5,386 bases of DNA from Actinomycetales bacterium (GCA_012841845.1 DUTZ01000226.1:1-5386); one strand, 5' to 3'; counted from the first letter of the stretch, positions 1 through 5,386 are shown. The notes: a model not told the origin generated them from the letters alone. Numbers and translations are program-made.

Positions 1-1
1 G

Positions 2-118
2 GTCAGCGCGCGCGACGGCGGAGCGCAGGCGGAGCCCGGGTCCGGCGCGACCGCGGCGCTGGTGCCGGCGATGACGGTGATCGGCTCCGCCCGCGGGGGA
101 GCGGCCCGAGGAGGGTGA
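2..118 (+). CDS. Possible 3' end of an upstream gene (partial, unidentified)
   Basis: Reading frame 2 is open from the window edge to a TGA at 116-118 and gives 38 residues rich in Ala and Gly (it starts VSARDGGAQAEPG and ends ARGGAARGG). About 34 of the 38 codons end in G or C, as expected for a real gene in this genome, but the stretch is too short and too low in complexity to identify. Frame 1 is also open, to a TAG at 175-177, but it reads as an arginine-rich shadow. In many actinobacteria the gene before resB is ccdA, the membrane thiol-disulfide transporter for cytochrome c maturation. That makes ccdA a reasonable guess by gene order only; nothing in these residues shows it. The segment has no membrane helix and would have to be a soluble C-terminal tail. 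Confidence 0.3.
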   Translation, partial: VSARDGGAQAEPGSGATAALVPAMTVIGSARGGAARGG

Positions 119-224
119 GGGCGCGCCACGGACCGGGACTGAGCCCTGCCAGGAACCGCTCAGGAAGGCCCGTCTAGCCTGGGAGAAACCGGCGCCGCGA
201 CCGTCCGGAGCGCCGCGAACCCCG

Positions 225-1994
225 ATGGACCCGATGCCAGAGCACACTCCCGCCACCGCGCAGAAGCCCGCCACCGCACCACGGTCGGCGCAGCAGCCCC
301 GCCGCACGGGCGCCGTCACCTCCTTCCTCCGGAACGCGTGGCGGACCCTCACCGCGATGCGTACGGCGCTCATCCTGCTGTTCCTGCTGGCGATCGCGGC
401 GGTCCCGGGGGCGCTCCTGCCGCAGCGCAGCCTCAACGAGGGCCGGACCCTCGAGTACATCGAGGACCACGGCACGCTCGGCGAGATCTACGACCGGCTG
501 CAGCTGTTCGACGTGTTCTCCAGCTGGTGGTTCACCGCCATCTACGTGCTGCTGTTCATCTCGCTCGTCGGATGCCTCACGCCGCGCACGATCGAACTGG
601 TCAAGCAGCTGCGCACGCCGCCACCGCTCGCGCCCCGCAACCTGTCGCGCCTGCCGCACCACGCCGCGTACCGCACCACCGCCACCCCCGGGGCGGCGGC
701 GGACGAGGTGCAGCGCAGGCTCAAGGGCTGGAAGGTCCGGCGCAGCGACGGCGACGGCCGGGTCGCCGGTGCCGTGGAGCTCTCCTCCGAGCGCGGCTAC
801 CTGCGCGAGGTCGGCAACATCGTCTTCCACTTCGGGCTGCTCGCACTGCTCGTCATGTTCGCCGCCGGCAAATTCGTGTACGCCGAGGGCATGCGGGTGA
901 TCATCGCCAACGACGAGTCGCCGGCCTTCTGCAACACCACGCCGAGCGCCTACGACGCGTTCCGGGCCGGGCTCCTCGTGGACGGGACTGACCTGAGCCA
1001 GTTCTGCATCAAGGTCGAGGACTTCACCGCCGACTACCTGCCCAACGGCCAAGCCGAGATGTTCACCTCCAACGTGCGCTACAGCGAGGAGGTCACCACC
1101 ACCGACCCGGACACGTGGGAGCCGTACCGCCTGCAGGTCAACCACCCGCTGCGGATCGACGGCACCCGTGTCTACCTGCAGGGCCACGGCTACGCGCCGC
1201 GGTTCACGGTGACCTTCCCCAACGGGGAGACGCGCACGGACACGCAGCAGTGGCAGCCCAACGAGCTCGAGACGTTCCTGTCCTCCGGCATCATGCGCTT
1301 CGACCCGCCGGCCGGCATGTATCCCGACCTCGCGGAGCGCCGCGAGCAGCAGATCGCCGTCCAGGGCCTGTTCGCGCCCACCGCCCACTTCGACGGCACC
1401 ATCCTCAGCTCCCGCTACCCGGCGATGCAGGACCCGGCGGTCGCGATCGACGTCTACCAGGGCGACGCCGGGCTCGACACCGGCCGCCCGCAGTCGATCT
1501 TCTCCCTCGACTCGGACCTCATCGAGTCCGGGGCGCTGGAGAAGCGGGCGCGCGTCAACCTCAAGCCGGGCGAGTCCACCACGCTGCCGGACGGCACGGA
1601 GGTCCGCTTCGACGGCGCCGACGAGTTCGTCAACCTCCAGATCTCCGACGACCCCACGCAGCTCTGGGTGGGTGTGGCGTCGGTGGCCATGATGGCGGGG
1701 CTGGTGCTCTCGCTCATGATCCCGCGGCGCCGGATCTGGGCCCGGGTGACGAGTGACGACGACGGGGTCACCCGCGTCGACCTGGGCGGGCTCGCCCGGA
1801 CGGACCGGTCCGGCTGGGGCCGGGAGTTCGACGAGCTCCGCGACGCGCTCGTGGCGTCGGCCGTCAGCGCCTCCGGCGGGGGAGCCGCCGCCCCCGTGTT
1901 GCCCGGAGACGCGGCGAAGGACGACAATTCAGCCAAGGGCGATCCGGCACGCCGTGCCGACGTCGATGCACCTCGGAAGGACGACACCCGGTGA
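225..1994 (+). CDS. resB: Cytochrome c biogenesis protein ResB (system II, CcsB/Ccs1 family)
   Basis: ResB is the membrane partner of CcsA/CcsB in system II cytochrome c maturation; the complex carries haem across the membrane and attaches it to CXXCH apocytochromes. The 589-residue protein has the family layout: a Pro/Ala-rich cytoplasmic N-terminus (1-35), helices near 46-64 and 101-119, a third near 199-218 containing His202 (VFHFGL, a candidate haem ligand), a large extracytoplasmic domain (about 220-480) with the family-like VNHPLR (305-310) and YLQGHGYAP (327-335), and a last helix near 482-499. The end holds a segment like actinobacterial ResB C-termini (GLARTDRSGWGREFDEL, 522-538) and then a low-complexity charged tail from about 553. 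Cys236 and Cys261 lie in the extracytoplasmic domain and Cys117 in helix 2. The start is uncertain: ATG 225 and ATG 234 are in frame, and the nearest SD-like GGAG (207-210) is 14 bases from the first. The stop overlaps ccsB by GTGA, so the two are translationally coupled. Confidence 0.93.
   Translation: MDPMPEHTPATAQKPATAPRSAQQPRRTGAVTSFLRNAWRTLTAMRTALILLFLLAIAAVPGALLPQRSLNEGRTLEYIEDHGTLGEIYDRLQLFDVFSSWWFTAIYVLLFISLVGCLTPRTIELVKQLRTPPPLAPRNLSRLPHHAAYRTTATPGAAADEVQRRLKGWKVRRSDGDGRVAGAVELSSERGYLREVGNIVFHFGLLALLVMFAAGKFVYAEGMRVIIANDESPAFCNTTPSAYDAFRAGLLVDGTDLSQFCIKVEDFTADYLPNGQAEMFTSNVRYSEEVTTTDPDTWEPYRLQVNHPLRIDGTRVYLQGHGYAPRFTVTFPNGETRTDTQQWQPNELETFLSSGIMRFDPPAGMYPDLAERREQQIAVQGLFAPTAHFDGTILSSRYPAMQDPAVAIDVYQGDAGLDTGRPQSIFSLDSDLIESGALEKRARVNLKPGESTTLPDGTEVRFDGADEFVNLQISDDPTQLWVGVASVAMMAGLVLSLMIPRRRIWARVTSDDDGVTRVDLGGLARTDRSGWGREFDELRDALVASAVSASGGGAAAPVLPGDAAKDDNSAKGDPARRADVDAPRKDDTR
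1975..1981 (+). promoter_or_regulatory. Ribosome binding site of ccsB inside the resB 3' end
   Basis: GGAAGGA lies 9 bases before the GTG at 1991, within the last codons of resB. It supports GTG 1991 as the ccsB start, with re-initiation right after the resB TGA. This is a clear SD for a gene that begins with GTG rather than ATG. Confidence 0.7.
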
Positions 1995-2992
1995 TCAACC
2001 AGATCGTGGCGCAGGGGATGGGCCTGCCCGTCGACGACACCCTGGCCGACTTCAGCGACATGGCCTACAAGACCGGGTTCGGTCTGTACGTGTTGGCGCT
2101 GATCGCCTCGGTGATCTACTACGCCGGATACCGGGTGGCCAAGACGTCGCAGCGCGAGCTCGCCGGCGCCGGGGGGCCCGGCCTCACCGAGTCCACCTCG
2201 ATCACGGACACCGGCGACGAGGACACCATGTCGACCCGCGGTGCCCGCTGGGCGCGGCTGACCCTGCTGTTCGTGGGCCTCGGCCTGGTGTTCCACGTGG
2301 CGTCGCTGGTGCTGCGCGCGCTGGCGGTCGGCCGCTTCCCGTGGGGCAACATGTACGAGTTCATCTCGGTGACGTGCGCCCTGGCGGTGGCGGCGGCGCT
2401 GGCGTTCCTCCGCAAGCCGGCCCTGCAGGTGGCGTGGCCGTACGTGCTGGTCCCGGTCCTGGCCCTGCTGTTCTTCGGCGGCACCAAGCTGTACGCGGAG
2501 GCCGCGCCGGTCGTTCCGGCCCTGCAGTCGTTCTGGTTCCCGATCCACGTGTCGATCATCTCGCTGGGGTCGGGCATCTTCCTGGTCTCCGGCGTGGCCT
2601 CGGTGCTCTACCTGCTGCGGGTGTGGCAGCCGCAGGGCACCGAGCGCGGCTGGGCCGCCGGCATCGCCCGGCCGCTCCCGCACGCGGACACCCTGGACCG
2701 ACTCTCGTACCGTTCGGCCGTCATCGCGTTCCCGATCTTCAGCATGGGCATCATCCTCGGCGCCGTCTGGGCCGAGACCGCGTGGGGCCGCTTCTGGGGC
2801 TGGGACCCCAAGGAGACGGTCTCCTTTATCTCCTGGGTCCTCTACGCGGTGTTCCTCCACGCCCGCGCGACCAGCGGCTGGGGCCCCAAGAAGGCGGCGT
2901 GGTTCAACATCGCCGGCTTCCTGGTGCTCATCTTCAACCTGTTCTTCATCAACATCGTCGTCTCCGGCCTGCACTCCTACGCCGGCGTGTAG
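1991..2992 (+). CDS. ccsB: Cytochrome c synthetase subunit CcsB/CcsA (haem handling, WWD domain)
   Basis: This is the haem-binding catalytic half of the system II synthetase, which presents haem outside the membrane for thioether attachment to apocytochrome c. The 333-residue protein has about eight hydrophobic segments (near 27-47, 88-108, 122-140, 147-163, 183-208, 243-262, 276-292, 303-326). The defining tryptophan-rich WWD motif spans 260-275 (WAETAWGRFWGWDPKE). Three histidines sit where the family has its haem ligands: His186 (FPIHVS) and His328 (SGLHSYAG) flank the WWD segment on the outer face, and His290 (VFLHAR) is in a membrane helix. His102 in the second helix is a fourth. A charged loop (about 62-86) separates helices 1 and 2 and probably faces the cytoplasm. 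Length and motif order are normal and nothing is missing. The GTG start overlaps the resB stop by four bases. Naming varies: the same family is called CcsA, CcsB or ResC. The TAG stop lies in the loop of a GC-rich hairpin. Confidence 0.95.
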   Translation: MINQIVAQGMGLPVDDTLADFSDMAYKTGFGLYVLALIASVIYYAGYRVAKTSQRELAGAGGPGLTESTSITDTGDEDTMSTRGARWARLTLLFVGLGLVFHVASLVLRALAVGRFPWGNMYEFISVTCALAVAAALAFLRKPALQVAWPYVLVPVLALLFFGGTKLYAEAAPVVPALQSFWFPIHVSIISLGSGIFLVSGVASVLYLLRVWQPQGTERGWAAGIARPLPHADTLDRLSYRSAVIAFPIFSMGIILGAVWAETAWGRFWGWDPKETVSFISWVLYAVFLHARATSGWGPKKAAWFNIAGFLVLIFNLFFINIVVSGLHSYAGV

Positions 2993-3006
2993 GAGCCCCG
3001 CCGGCG
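2980..3006 (+). terminator. Hairpin across the ccsB stop codon (possible terminator)
   Basis: CGCCGGCG at 2980-2987 pairs perfectly with CGCCGGCG at 2999-3006, giving an 8-bp all-GC stem around an 11-base loop that contains the TAG stop. No T-run follows, so this is not a classic intrinsic terminator, but actinobacterial terminators often lack the U-tract. The right arm can also pair with CTGCCGCC in either copy of the downstream repeat, so alternative folds exist. Confidence 0.35.
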
Positions 3007-3024
3007 GCAGCTGCTCCCACCGGT

Positions 3025-3083
3025 GGTGGCATCTGCTCCGGCCGCTGCCGCCTCCGGTGGCATCTGCTCCGGCCGCTGCCGCC
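3025..3083. repeat. Perfect 28-base direct repeat in the convergent intergenic region
   Basis: The 28 bases at 3025-3052 are repeated exactly at 3056-3083, separated by TCC, so the unit period is 31. Each copy begins GGTGGCATCTGCTCCGG and ends GCTGCCGCC. A shorter degenerate copy of the first 15 bases (two mismatches) is at 3003-3017. The 10-base palindrome CCACCGGTGG (3017-3026) overlaps the start of the first copy. CTGCCGCC in each copy can pair with GGCGGCAG at 3003-3010, so each copy offers an alternative arm for a hairpin downstream of ccsB. The repeat lies outside both genes. Confidence 0.9.
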
Positions 3084-3119
3084 GCGCGGGAGGCCCGCCC
3101 CTGTTCGCGCTCATCCGCT

Positions 3120-3133
3120 CCGGCGCGAGCCGG
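3120..3133 (-). terminator. Short hairpin downstream of the transporter gene
   Basis: On the plus strand CCGGC-GCGA-GCCGG forms a perfect 5-bp stem capped by a GNRA-type GCGA loop; on the minus strand the loop is TCGC. It begins about 35 bases past the transporter stop (3168-3170). It has no T-run, so a terminator role is only a suggestion; an RNA stability element at the 3' end of either convergent transcript is equally possible. Confidence 0.3.
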
Positions 3134-3167
3134 TGCGTCTGTACGCGAAGGGGTGCGGCCCTCGCCC

Positions 3168-4184
3168 TCACGCGTGGGTTCGGGCCCGATCCTCGTCGGT
3201 GCGCTGCTCGTGACCGGTGCCCTGCTCACGATCGGCGCCGTGCTCACGATCGGTGCCCTGCTCGTGACCAGGTGCTGCCTCCTCGGCGGGCGGCGCCGCC
3301 TGCGCGTCATCGCGAGCGGCCCTGGTGCGGCGCCAGGCGCGGGTGCCCAGGACGAGCGTGAGCACCACGATGGCGATCTGCAGCAGGGTGATCACCGTCC
3401 GGTCGATCTCCATGGACTGCGACATGCGCAGGAGGTTGAGAAAGACGAGCAGACCGCCGACGAACGTCCCCAGGACGACGGCGTTGACCCGGGAGACCAG
3501 CCAGGCGGCGAACGGGGCCGCGATCACGCCGCCGGCCAGGAGGCCGAGCACGATGACGCCCATCTCCCGCAGTTGGTCGCCCATGCCGAAGAGGAAGCCG
3601 ATCGAGGCGGCGAGCGAGACGAGGAACTCCGATGCCGACACCGAGCCGATGACGCGACGCGGGGTGGTCTTGCCGGCGGTCATCAAGGTGGTGACGGTCA
3701 GCGGCCCCCAGCCGCCGCCACCGGTCGCGGAGAGAAAGCCGCCAAAGGTCCCGACGGGCGCGAGGAAGCCGGCCGAGTGCTGTCGCTCCTCGCGCACGTT
3801 GAGCACCGGTGGGGTGCCCAGGCCCAGCCCGAATCGCAGGAGCAGGTAGAAGCCGAGGGCGACCAGGATCGTGGTCATGAGCGGCTGCGCGGCTTCCGTC
3901 GAGATGTTCGACAGCAGGGTGGCGCCGACGAACGCCCCCACCATGCCCGGGAGGCCGAGCTTGGCGACGGTCTTGACGTCGACGTTGCCGAACTTCCAAT
4001 GGCTGGCCCCGGAAGCGAGGGTCGTGCCGACCTGCGCCAGGTTGACCGCGAAGCTCGCCTGCGCCGCCGTGGCGCCGGCGAGCAGCGCCATGGTCGTCGC
4101 CGTGATCCCGTAGGCCATGCCCAGGGACCCGTCGACGAGCTGGGCGCCGAAGCCGACCAGGAGGAAAACGATCAACGTGCGCAT
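3168..4184 (-). CDS. TSUP (TauE/SafE) family membrane transporter with repeated hydrophilic tail
   Basis: This 338-residue protein has about eight hydrophobic segments in two halves, the layout of the TauE/SafE (TSUP) family, whose members move sulfite, sulfonates or related organosulfur anions across the inner membrane. The family-type glycine motifs are visible: LVDGSLGMAYG at 16-26 in the first half and FLSATGGGGWGPL at 150-162 in the second. The SHWKFGNVD loop (61-69) is also typical of one TSUP subgroup. The true substrate cannot be told from sequence, and no sulfur-metabolism gene is in the window. The membrane part ends near 281 with a basic WRRTR anchor. A soluble Ala/Glu-rich tail follows, with four hexapeptide repeats at 308-331. 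The ATG has a GGAG 9 bases upstream, which supports the start. A TetR-type palindrome just upstream suggests control by a regulator encoded elsewhere. It is convergent with ccsB and downstream of Ku on the same strand. Confidence 0.92.
   Translation of the reverse strand: MRTLIVFLLVGFGAQLVDGSLGMAYGITATTMALLAGATAAQASFAVNLAQVGTTLASGASHWKFGNVDVKTVAKLGLPGMVGAFVGATLLSNISTEAAQPLMTTILVALGFYLLLRFGLGLGTPPVLNVREERQHSAGFLAPVGTFGGFLSATGGGGWGPLTVTTLMTAGKTTPRRVIGSVSASEFLVSLAASIGFLFGMGDQLREMGVIVLGLLAGGVIAAPFAAWLVSRVNAVVLGTFVGGLLVFLNLLRMSQSMEIDRTVITLLQIAIVVLTLVLGTRAWRRTRAARDDAQAAPPAEEAAPGHEQGTDREHGADREQGTGHEQRTDEDRARTHA
3192..3263 (-). repeat. Four 18-bp tandem repeats coding a hexapeptide tail
   Basis: Units at 3192-3209, 3210-3227, 3228-3245 and 3246-3263 are imperfect 18-base copies, each ending in TGCTC on the plus strand. 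In the transporter frame they encode EQGTDR, EHGADR, EQGTGH and EQRTDE (residues 308-331). The period is a multiple of three, so copy-number change would keep the frame. A more diverged possible unit adjoins at 3264-3281. Confidence 0.85.
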
Positions 4185-4193
4185 GGGGTGGGT

Positions 4194-4197
4194 CTCC
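4194..4197 (-). promoter_or_regulatory. Ribosome binding site of the transporter gene
   Basis: On the minus strand GGAG (within ACGGAGACC) is 9 bases before the ATG at 4184-4182. This is a normal SD and spacing, and it fixes the start. Confidence 0.65.
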
Positions 4198-4205
4198 GTC
4201 CTCGC

Positions 4206-4227
4206 GTAGACAGGTCTGTCTGTCTAC
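4206..4227 (-). promoter_or_regulatory. TetR-type operator palindrome upstream of the transporter gene
   Basis: GTAGACAG (4206-4213) and CTGTCTAC (4220-4227) are perfect 8-base inverted arms around a 6-base spacer. Nested within them, AGACAG (4208-4213) and CTGTCT (4216-4221) form a second palindrome with a 2-base spacer that shares the left arm. Palindromes of the AGACAG-n-CTGTCT kind are common binding sites of TetR-family repressors in actinobacteria (family knowledge). The site lies 22 to 43 bases before the ATG and overlaps the best -10 candidate, a repressor position. No TetR gene is present in the window, so the regulator is unknown. Confidence 0.6.
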
Positions 4228-4256
4228 CGTACGAGGTCGGACCACCGATGTGACAA
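4226..4256 (-). promoter_or_regulatory. Candidate promoter of the transporter gene
   Basis: On the minus strand, TTGTCA (4256-4251) resembles a -35 element, and TACGGT (4231-4226) is a weak -10 at a spacing of 19 bases. The -10 touches the edge of the palindrome, which fits repression by occlusion. The -35 is good and the -10 is poor, so this is a suggestion only. Confidence 0.35.
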
Positions 4257-4271
4257 CCGCCCTGGTGGGGA

Positions 4272-4292
4272 GCCCGGGATAGGGGGCCGGGC
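4272..4292 (-). terminator. Hairpin downstream of Ku (possible terminator)
   Basis: GCCCGG (4272-4277) and CCGGGC (4287-4292) form a 6-bp GC stem around a 9-base loop, starting 17 bases past the Ku stop. No T-run follows on the minus strand. Together with the promoter and operator candidates before the transporter gene, it favours separate transcription of Ku and the transporter. Confidence 0.35.
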
Positions 4293-4309
4293 GAGGGAAT
4301 GTGCTCGGG

Positions 4310-5275
4310 CTAGGAGGCCTTCTTCTGTGCCGGCTTCTTCTTGGCGGAGCCGGACTTCTTGGCCGCCGACTTCTTCGACGCCGACTTCTTGGCGGCGGGC
4401 TTCTTCTCGGCCTGCGTCTTCTTGGCGGACTTCTTGGCCGCCGGCTTCTTCTTCGGAGCGGACTTCTTCTCGGAGGAGGACTCGTCGGCCGAACCCCCGC
4501 GATCGCTCACCGAGGCGCGGAGCGCCGCCAGCAGGTCGCCGACCTCGTCGTCGTCATCCTCGTCGTCGTCGGTCGAGGAGGGCAGGTCGTGGACGTCGCC
4601 GCCCTCCGCCTTGGCCTCGACCAGCTCGGCGAGCTGCTCCTGGTAGGTGTCGGAGTAGGCGTCGGGGTCGAAGTCGCCGGTCATGGTGTCCACCAGCGAG
4701 GACGCCATCTTGCGTTCCTGCGGCCGGACCTTGGCGTCCTTGTCCAGCGACGGGAACTGGGCGCCGCGGATCTCGTCGGGCCACAGGAGCGTCTGCAGCA
4801 GGATCACCTCCTCGTACACCCGTAGCGCGGCGAGCTTGGTGCGCCCACGCAGGGTGAAGGTGGCGATCGCCAACAGGTCGGAGTCGGCCAGCGCGCAGCG
4901 CAGCAGCACGTAGGCCTTGGTGTTCTTGGACGCCGGCTCGAGGTAGTAGGCACGGTCGAACTGCACCGGATCGATCTGGTCGGCGGGGACGAACTGCGTG
5001 ACGTCGATCTGGTGGTCCTGCTCCACGGGCAGCTCGGCCAGCTCGTCGCGGGTGAGGATCACGGTCTCGCCGTCCTCGGACTCGTACGCGGTGCCGATGT
5101 CGGCGTAGTCGATCTCCTTGTCCGTGCCCTCCCGCACGCGCTTGTAGCGGATCCGGGTGCCGTCCTCCGGATCCACCATGTGCCCGCTCAGCGAGTGGCT
5201 CTCCGTGGCCGAGTACACCTTGACGGGCACCGCCACGAGGCCGAACGAGACGTCTCCGGTCCAGATCGCACGCAT
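4310..5275 (-). CDS. ku: Non-homologous end joining protein Ku with lysine-rich tail
   Basis: Bacterial Ku forms a homodimeric ring on double-strand DNA ends and recruits the ligase LigD for end joining. The chosen start, ATG 5275, gives 321 residues beginning MRAIWTGDVSFGLVAVPVKVYSATE, which matches the usual start of bacterial Ku. An in-frame GTG at 5311 would add 12 Ala/Pro-rich residues. Neither start has a clear SD, so a leaderless mRNA is possible. The core (about 1-235) carries typical Ku segments such as EIDYADI and DRAYYLEP. Next come an acidic run (DDDEDDDDE, 236-244), the segment DLLAALRASV (247-256), which resembles the conserved C-terminal motif implicated in LigD contact, and a tail from 269 to the end with 22 Lys in 53 residues, mostly KK pairs spaced by Ala, Ser and Pro. 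Similar tails in mycobacterial Ku help bind DNA (family knowledge). No ligD is in view. The gene is upstream of the transporter on the same strand, 125 bases away. Confidence 0.94.
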   Translation of the reverse strand: MRAIWTGDVSFGLVAVPVKVYSATESHSLSGHMVDPEDGTRIRYKRVREGTDKEIDYADIGTAYESEDGETVILTRDELAELPVEQDHQIDVTQFVPADQIDPVQFDRAYYLEPASKNTKAYVLLRCALADSDLLAIATFTLRGRTKLAALRVYEEVILLQTLLWPDEIRGAQFPSLDKDAKVRPQERKMASSLVDTMTGDFDPDAYSDTYQEQLAELVEAKAEGGDVHDLPSSTDDDEDDDDEVGDLLAALRASVSDRGGSADESSSEKKSAPKKKPAAKKSAKKTQAEKKPAAKKSASKKSAAKKSGSAKKKPAQKKAS

Positions 5276-5304
5276 GGGGCCAGTGTGGTCGGGCGCGGGG
5301 GCGG

Positions 5305-5386
5305 CCGCCACCGGCGGCGAACAGCCCCGCCACCGGCGACAGACGGTCCCGCCACCCGCGACAGACAGCCCCGCCGCCGGCGCGAC
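5305..5386. repeat. 22-bp tandem repeat array upstream of Ku, cut by the window edge
   Basis: Imperfect units of exactly 22 bases start at 5305, 5327, 5349 and 5371; the last is cut off at 5386. Each begins CCGCCACCGGCG or a one-to-two base variant, and the middle units continue with ACAGAC. The period is not a multiple of three and the frames shift between units, so the array is probably not coding. It begins 29 bases upstream of the preferred Ku start and covers the alternative GTG at 5311, so it may overlap the Ku promoter. Confidence 0.85.

Noticed and set aside
174..1388. Minus-strand open frame of 404 codons opposite resB
   Set aside because: Its composition is typical of an antisense shadow (runs of Glu, Arg, Gly and Val), and resB is clearly coding on the plus strand.
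3025..3083. CRISPR-like repeat
   Set aside because: There are only two copies, 3 bases apart, with no spacer of 25 to 40 bases and no cas gene.
1753..3213. Plus-strand open frame of 486 codons overlapping the resB end and all of ccsB
   Set aside because: It is a shadow of ccsB in another frame: Arg/Pro/Gly-rich, without family motifs, while ccsB in its own frame has the full WWD domain.
1454..3310. Long minus-strand open frame (618 codons) antisense to resB and ccsB
   Set aside because: It is very rich in Arg, Gly, Ala and His with no recognisable motif, and it lies opposite two well-supported genes. High GC makes such open antisense frames common.
3023..3361. Small ORFs in the ccsB-transporter intergenic region
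   Set aside because: Their content comes from the 28-base duplication and GC-rich hairpins. No SD or recognisable protein supports them, and they run into the transporter 3' end.
3057..4253. Plus-strand open frame opposite the transporter, with a hydrophobic repeat (GALLTIGAVLTIGALL)
   Set aside because: The hydrophobic repeat is the antisense reading of the 18-bp tail repeat; the rest is a charged shadow. The transporter frame has the TSUP motifs and an SD.
4301..4857. Plus-strand Leu/Gly- or Arg/Ser-rich open frames opposite the Ku tail
   Set aside because: They are antisense readings of the repetitive lysine codons of Ku and have no independent evidence.
5305..5386. CRISPR array at the right edge
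   Set aside because: The units are contiguous 22-bp tandem copies without unique spacers, so this is a minisatellite-type array.

Overview
The window is very GC-rich (roughly 70% by eye), with G or C in most codon third positions. It carries actinobacterial-type genes: a system II cytochrome c maturation pair and a bacterial Ku with a lysine-rich tail. A high-GC actinobacterium of the Mycobacteriales (for example a Dietzia- or Rhodococcus-like organism) fits best. The genus is inferred from gene content and was not proven by a search.

Layout. Bases 1-118 may hold the 3' end of an upstream plus-strand gene (38 codons, TGA at 116-118), followed by about 106 bases without a convincing gene. resB (225-1994) and ccsB (1991-2992) follow on the plus strand and overlap by the four bases GTGA. 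They encode the two membrane subunits of the system II haem delivery and cytochrome c synthetase complex, and are almost certainly co-transcribed. A 175-base convergent intergenic region (2993-3167) holds a perfect 28-base direct repeat and several GC-rich hairpins, plausibly bidirectional termination structures. On the minus strand, a TSUP (TauE/SafE) family membrane transporter (4184-3168) ends in a hydrophilic tail built of hexapeptide repeats. Its upstream region carries an SD sequence, a possible promoter and a strong TetR-type palindrome. Further upstream on the same strand lies Ku (5275-4310), the DNA end-binding protein of bacterial NHEJ, with an acidic linker and a histone-like lysine/alanine tail. 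Upstream of Ku, a 22-bp tandem repeat runs off the right edge of the window.

How the genes relate. ResB and CcsB work as one complex: they carry haem across the membrane and attach it to CXXCH apocytochromes. The transporter and Ku share a strand, but a 125-base gap with its own operator and promoter candidate separates them, so they are probably regulated independently. No LigD, no TetR-family regulator gene, no RNA gene, no mobile element and no CRISPR array is visible. I found no evidence for a new multi-gene system. The points most worth a second look are small: the operator with an apparent GTCT expansion, the 22-bp repeat array near the Ku promoter, the repeated hexapeptide tail of the transporter, and the 28-base duplication between the convergent genes.
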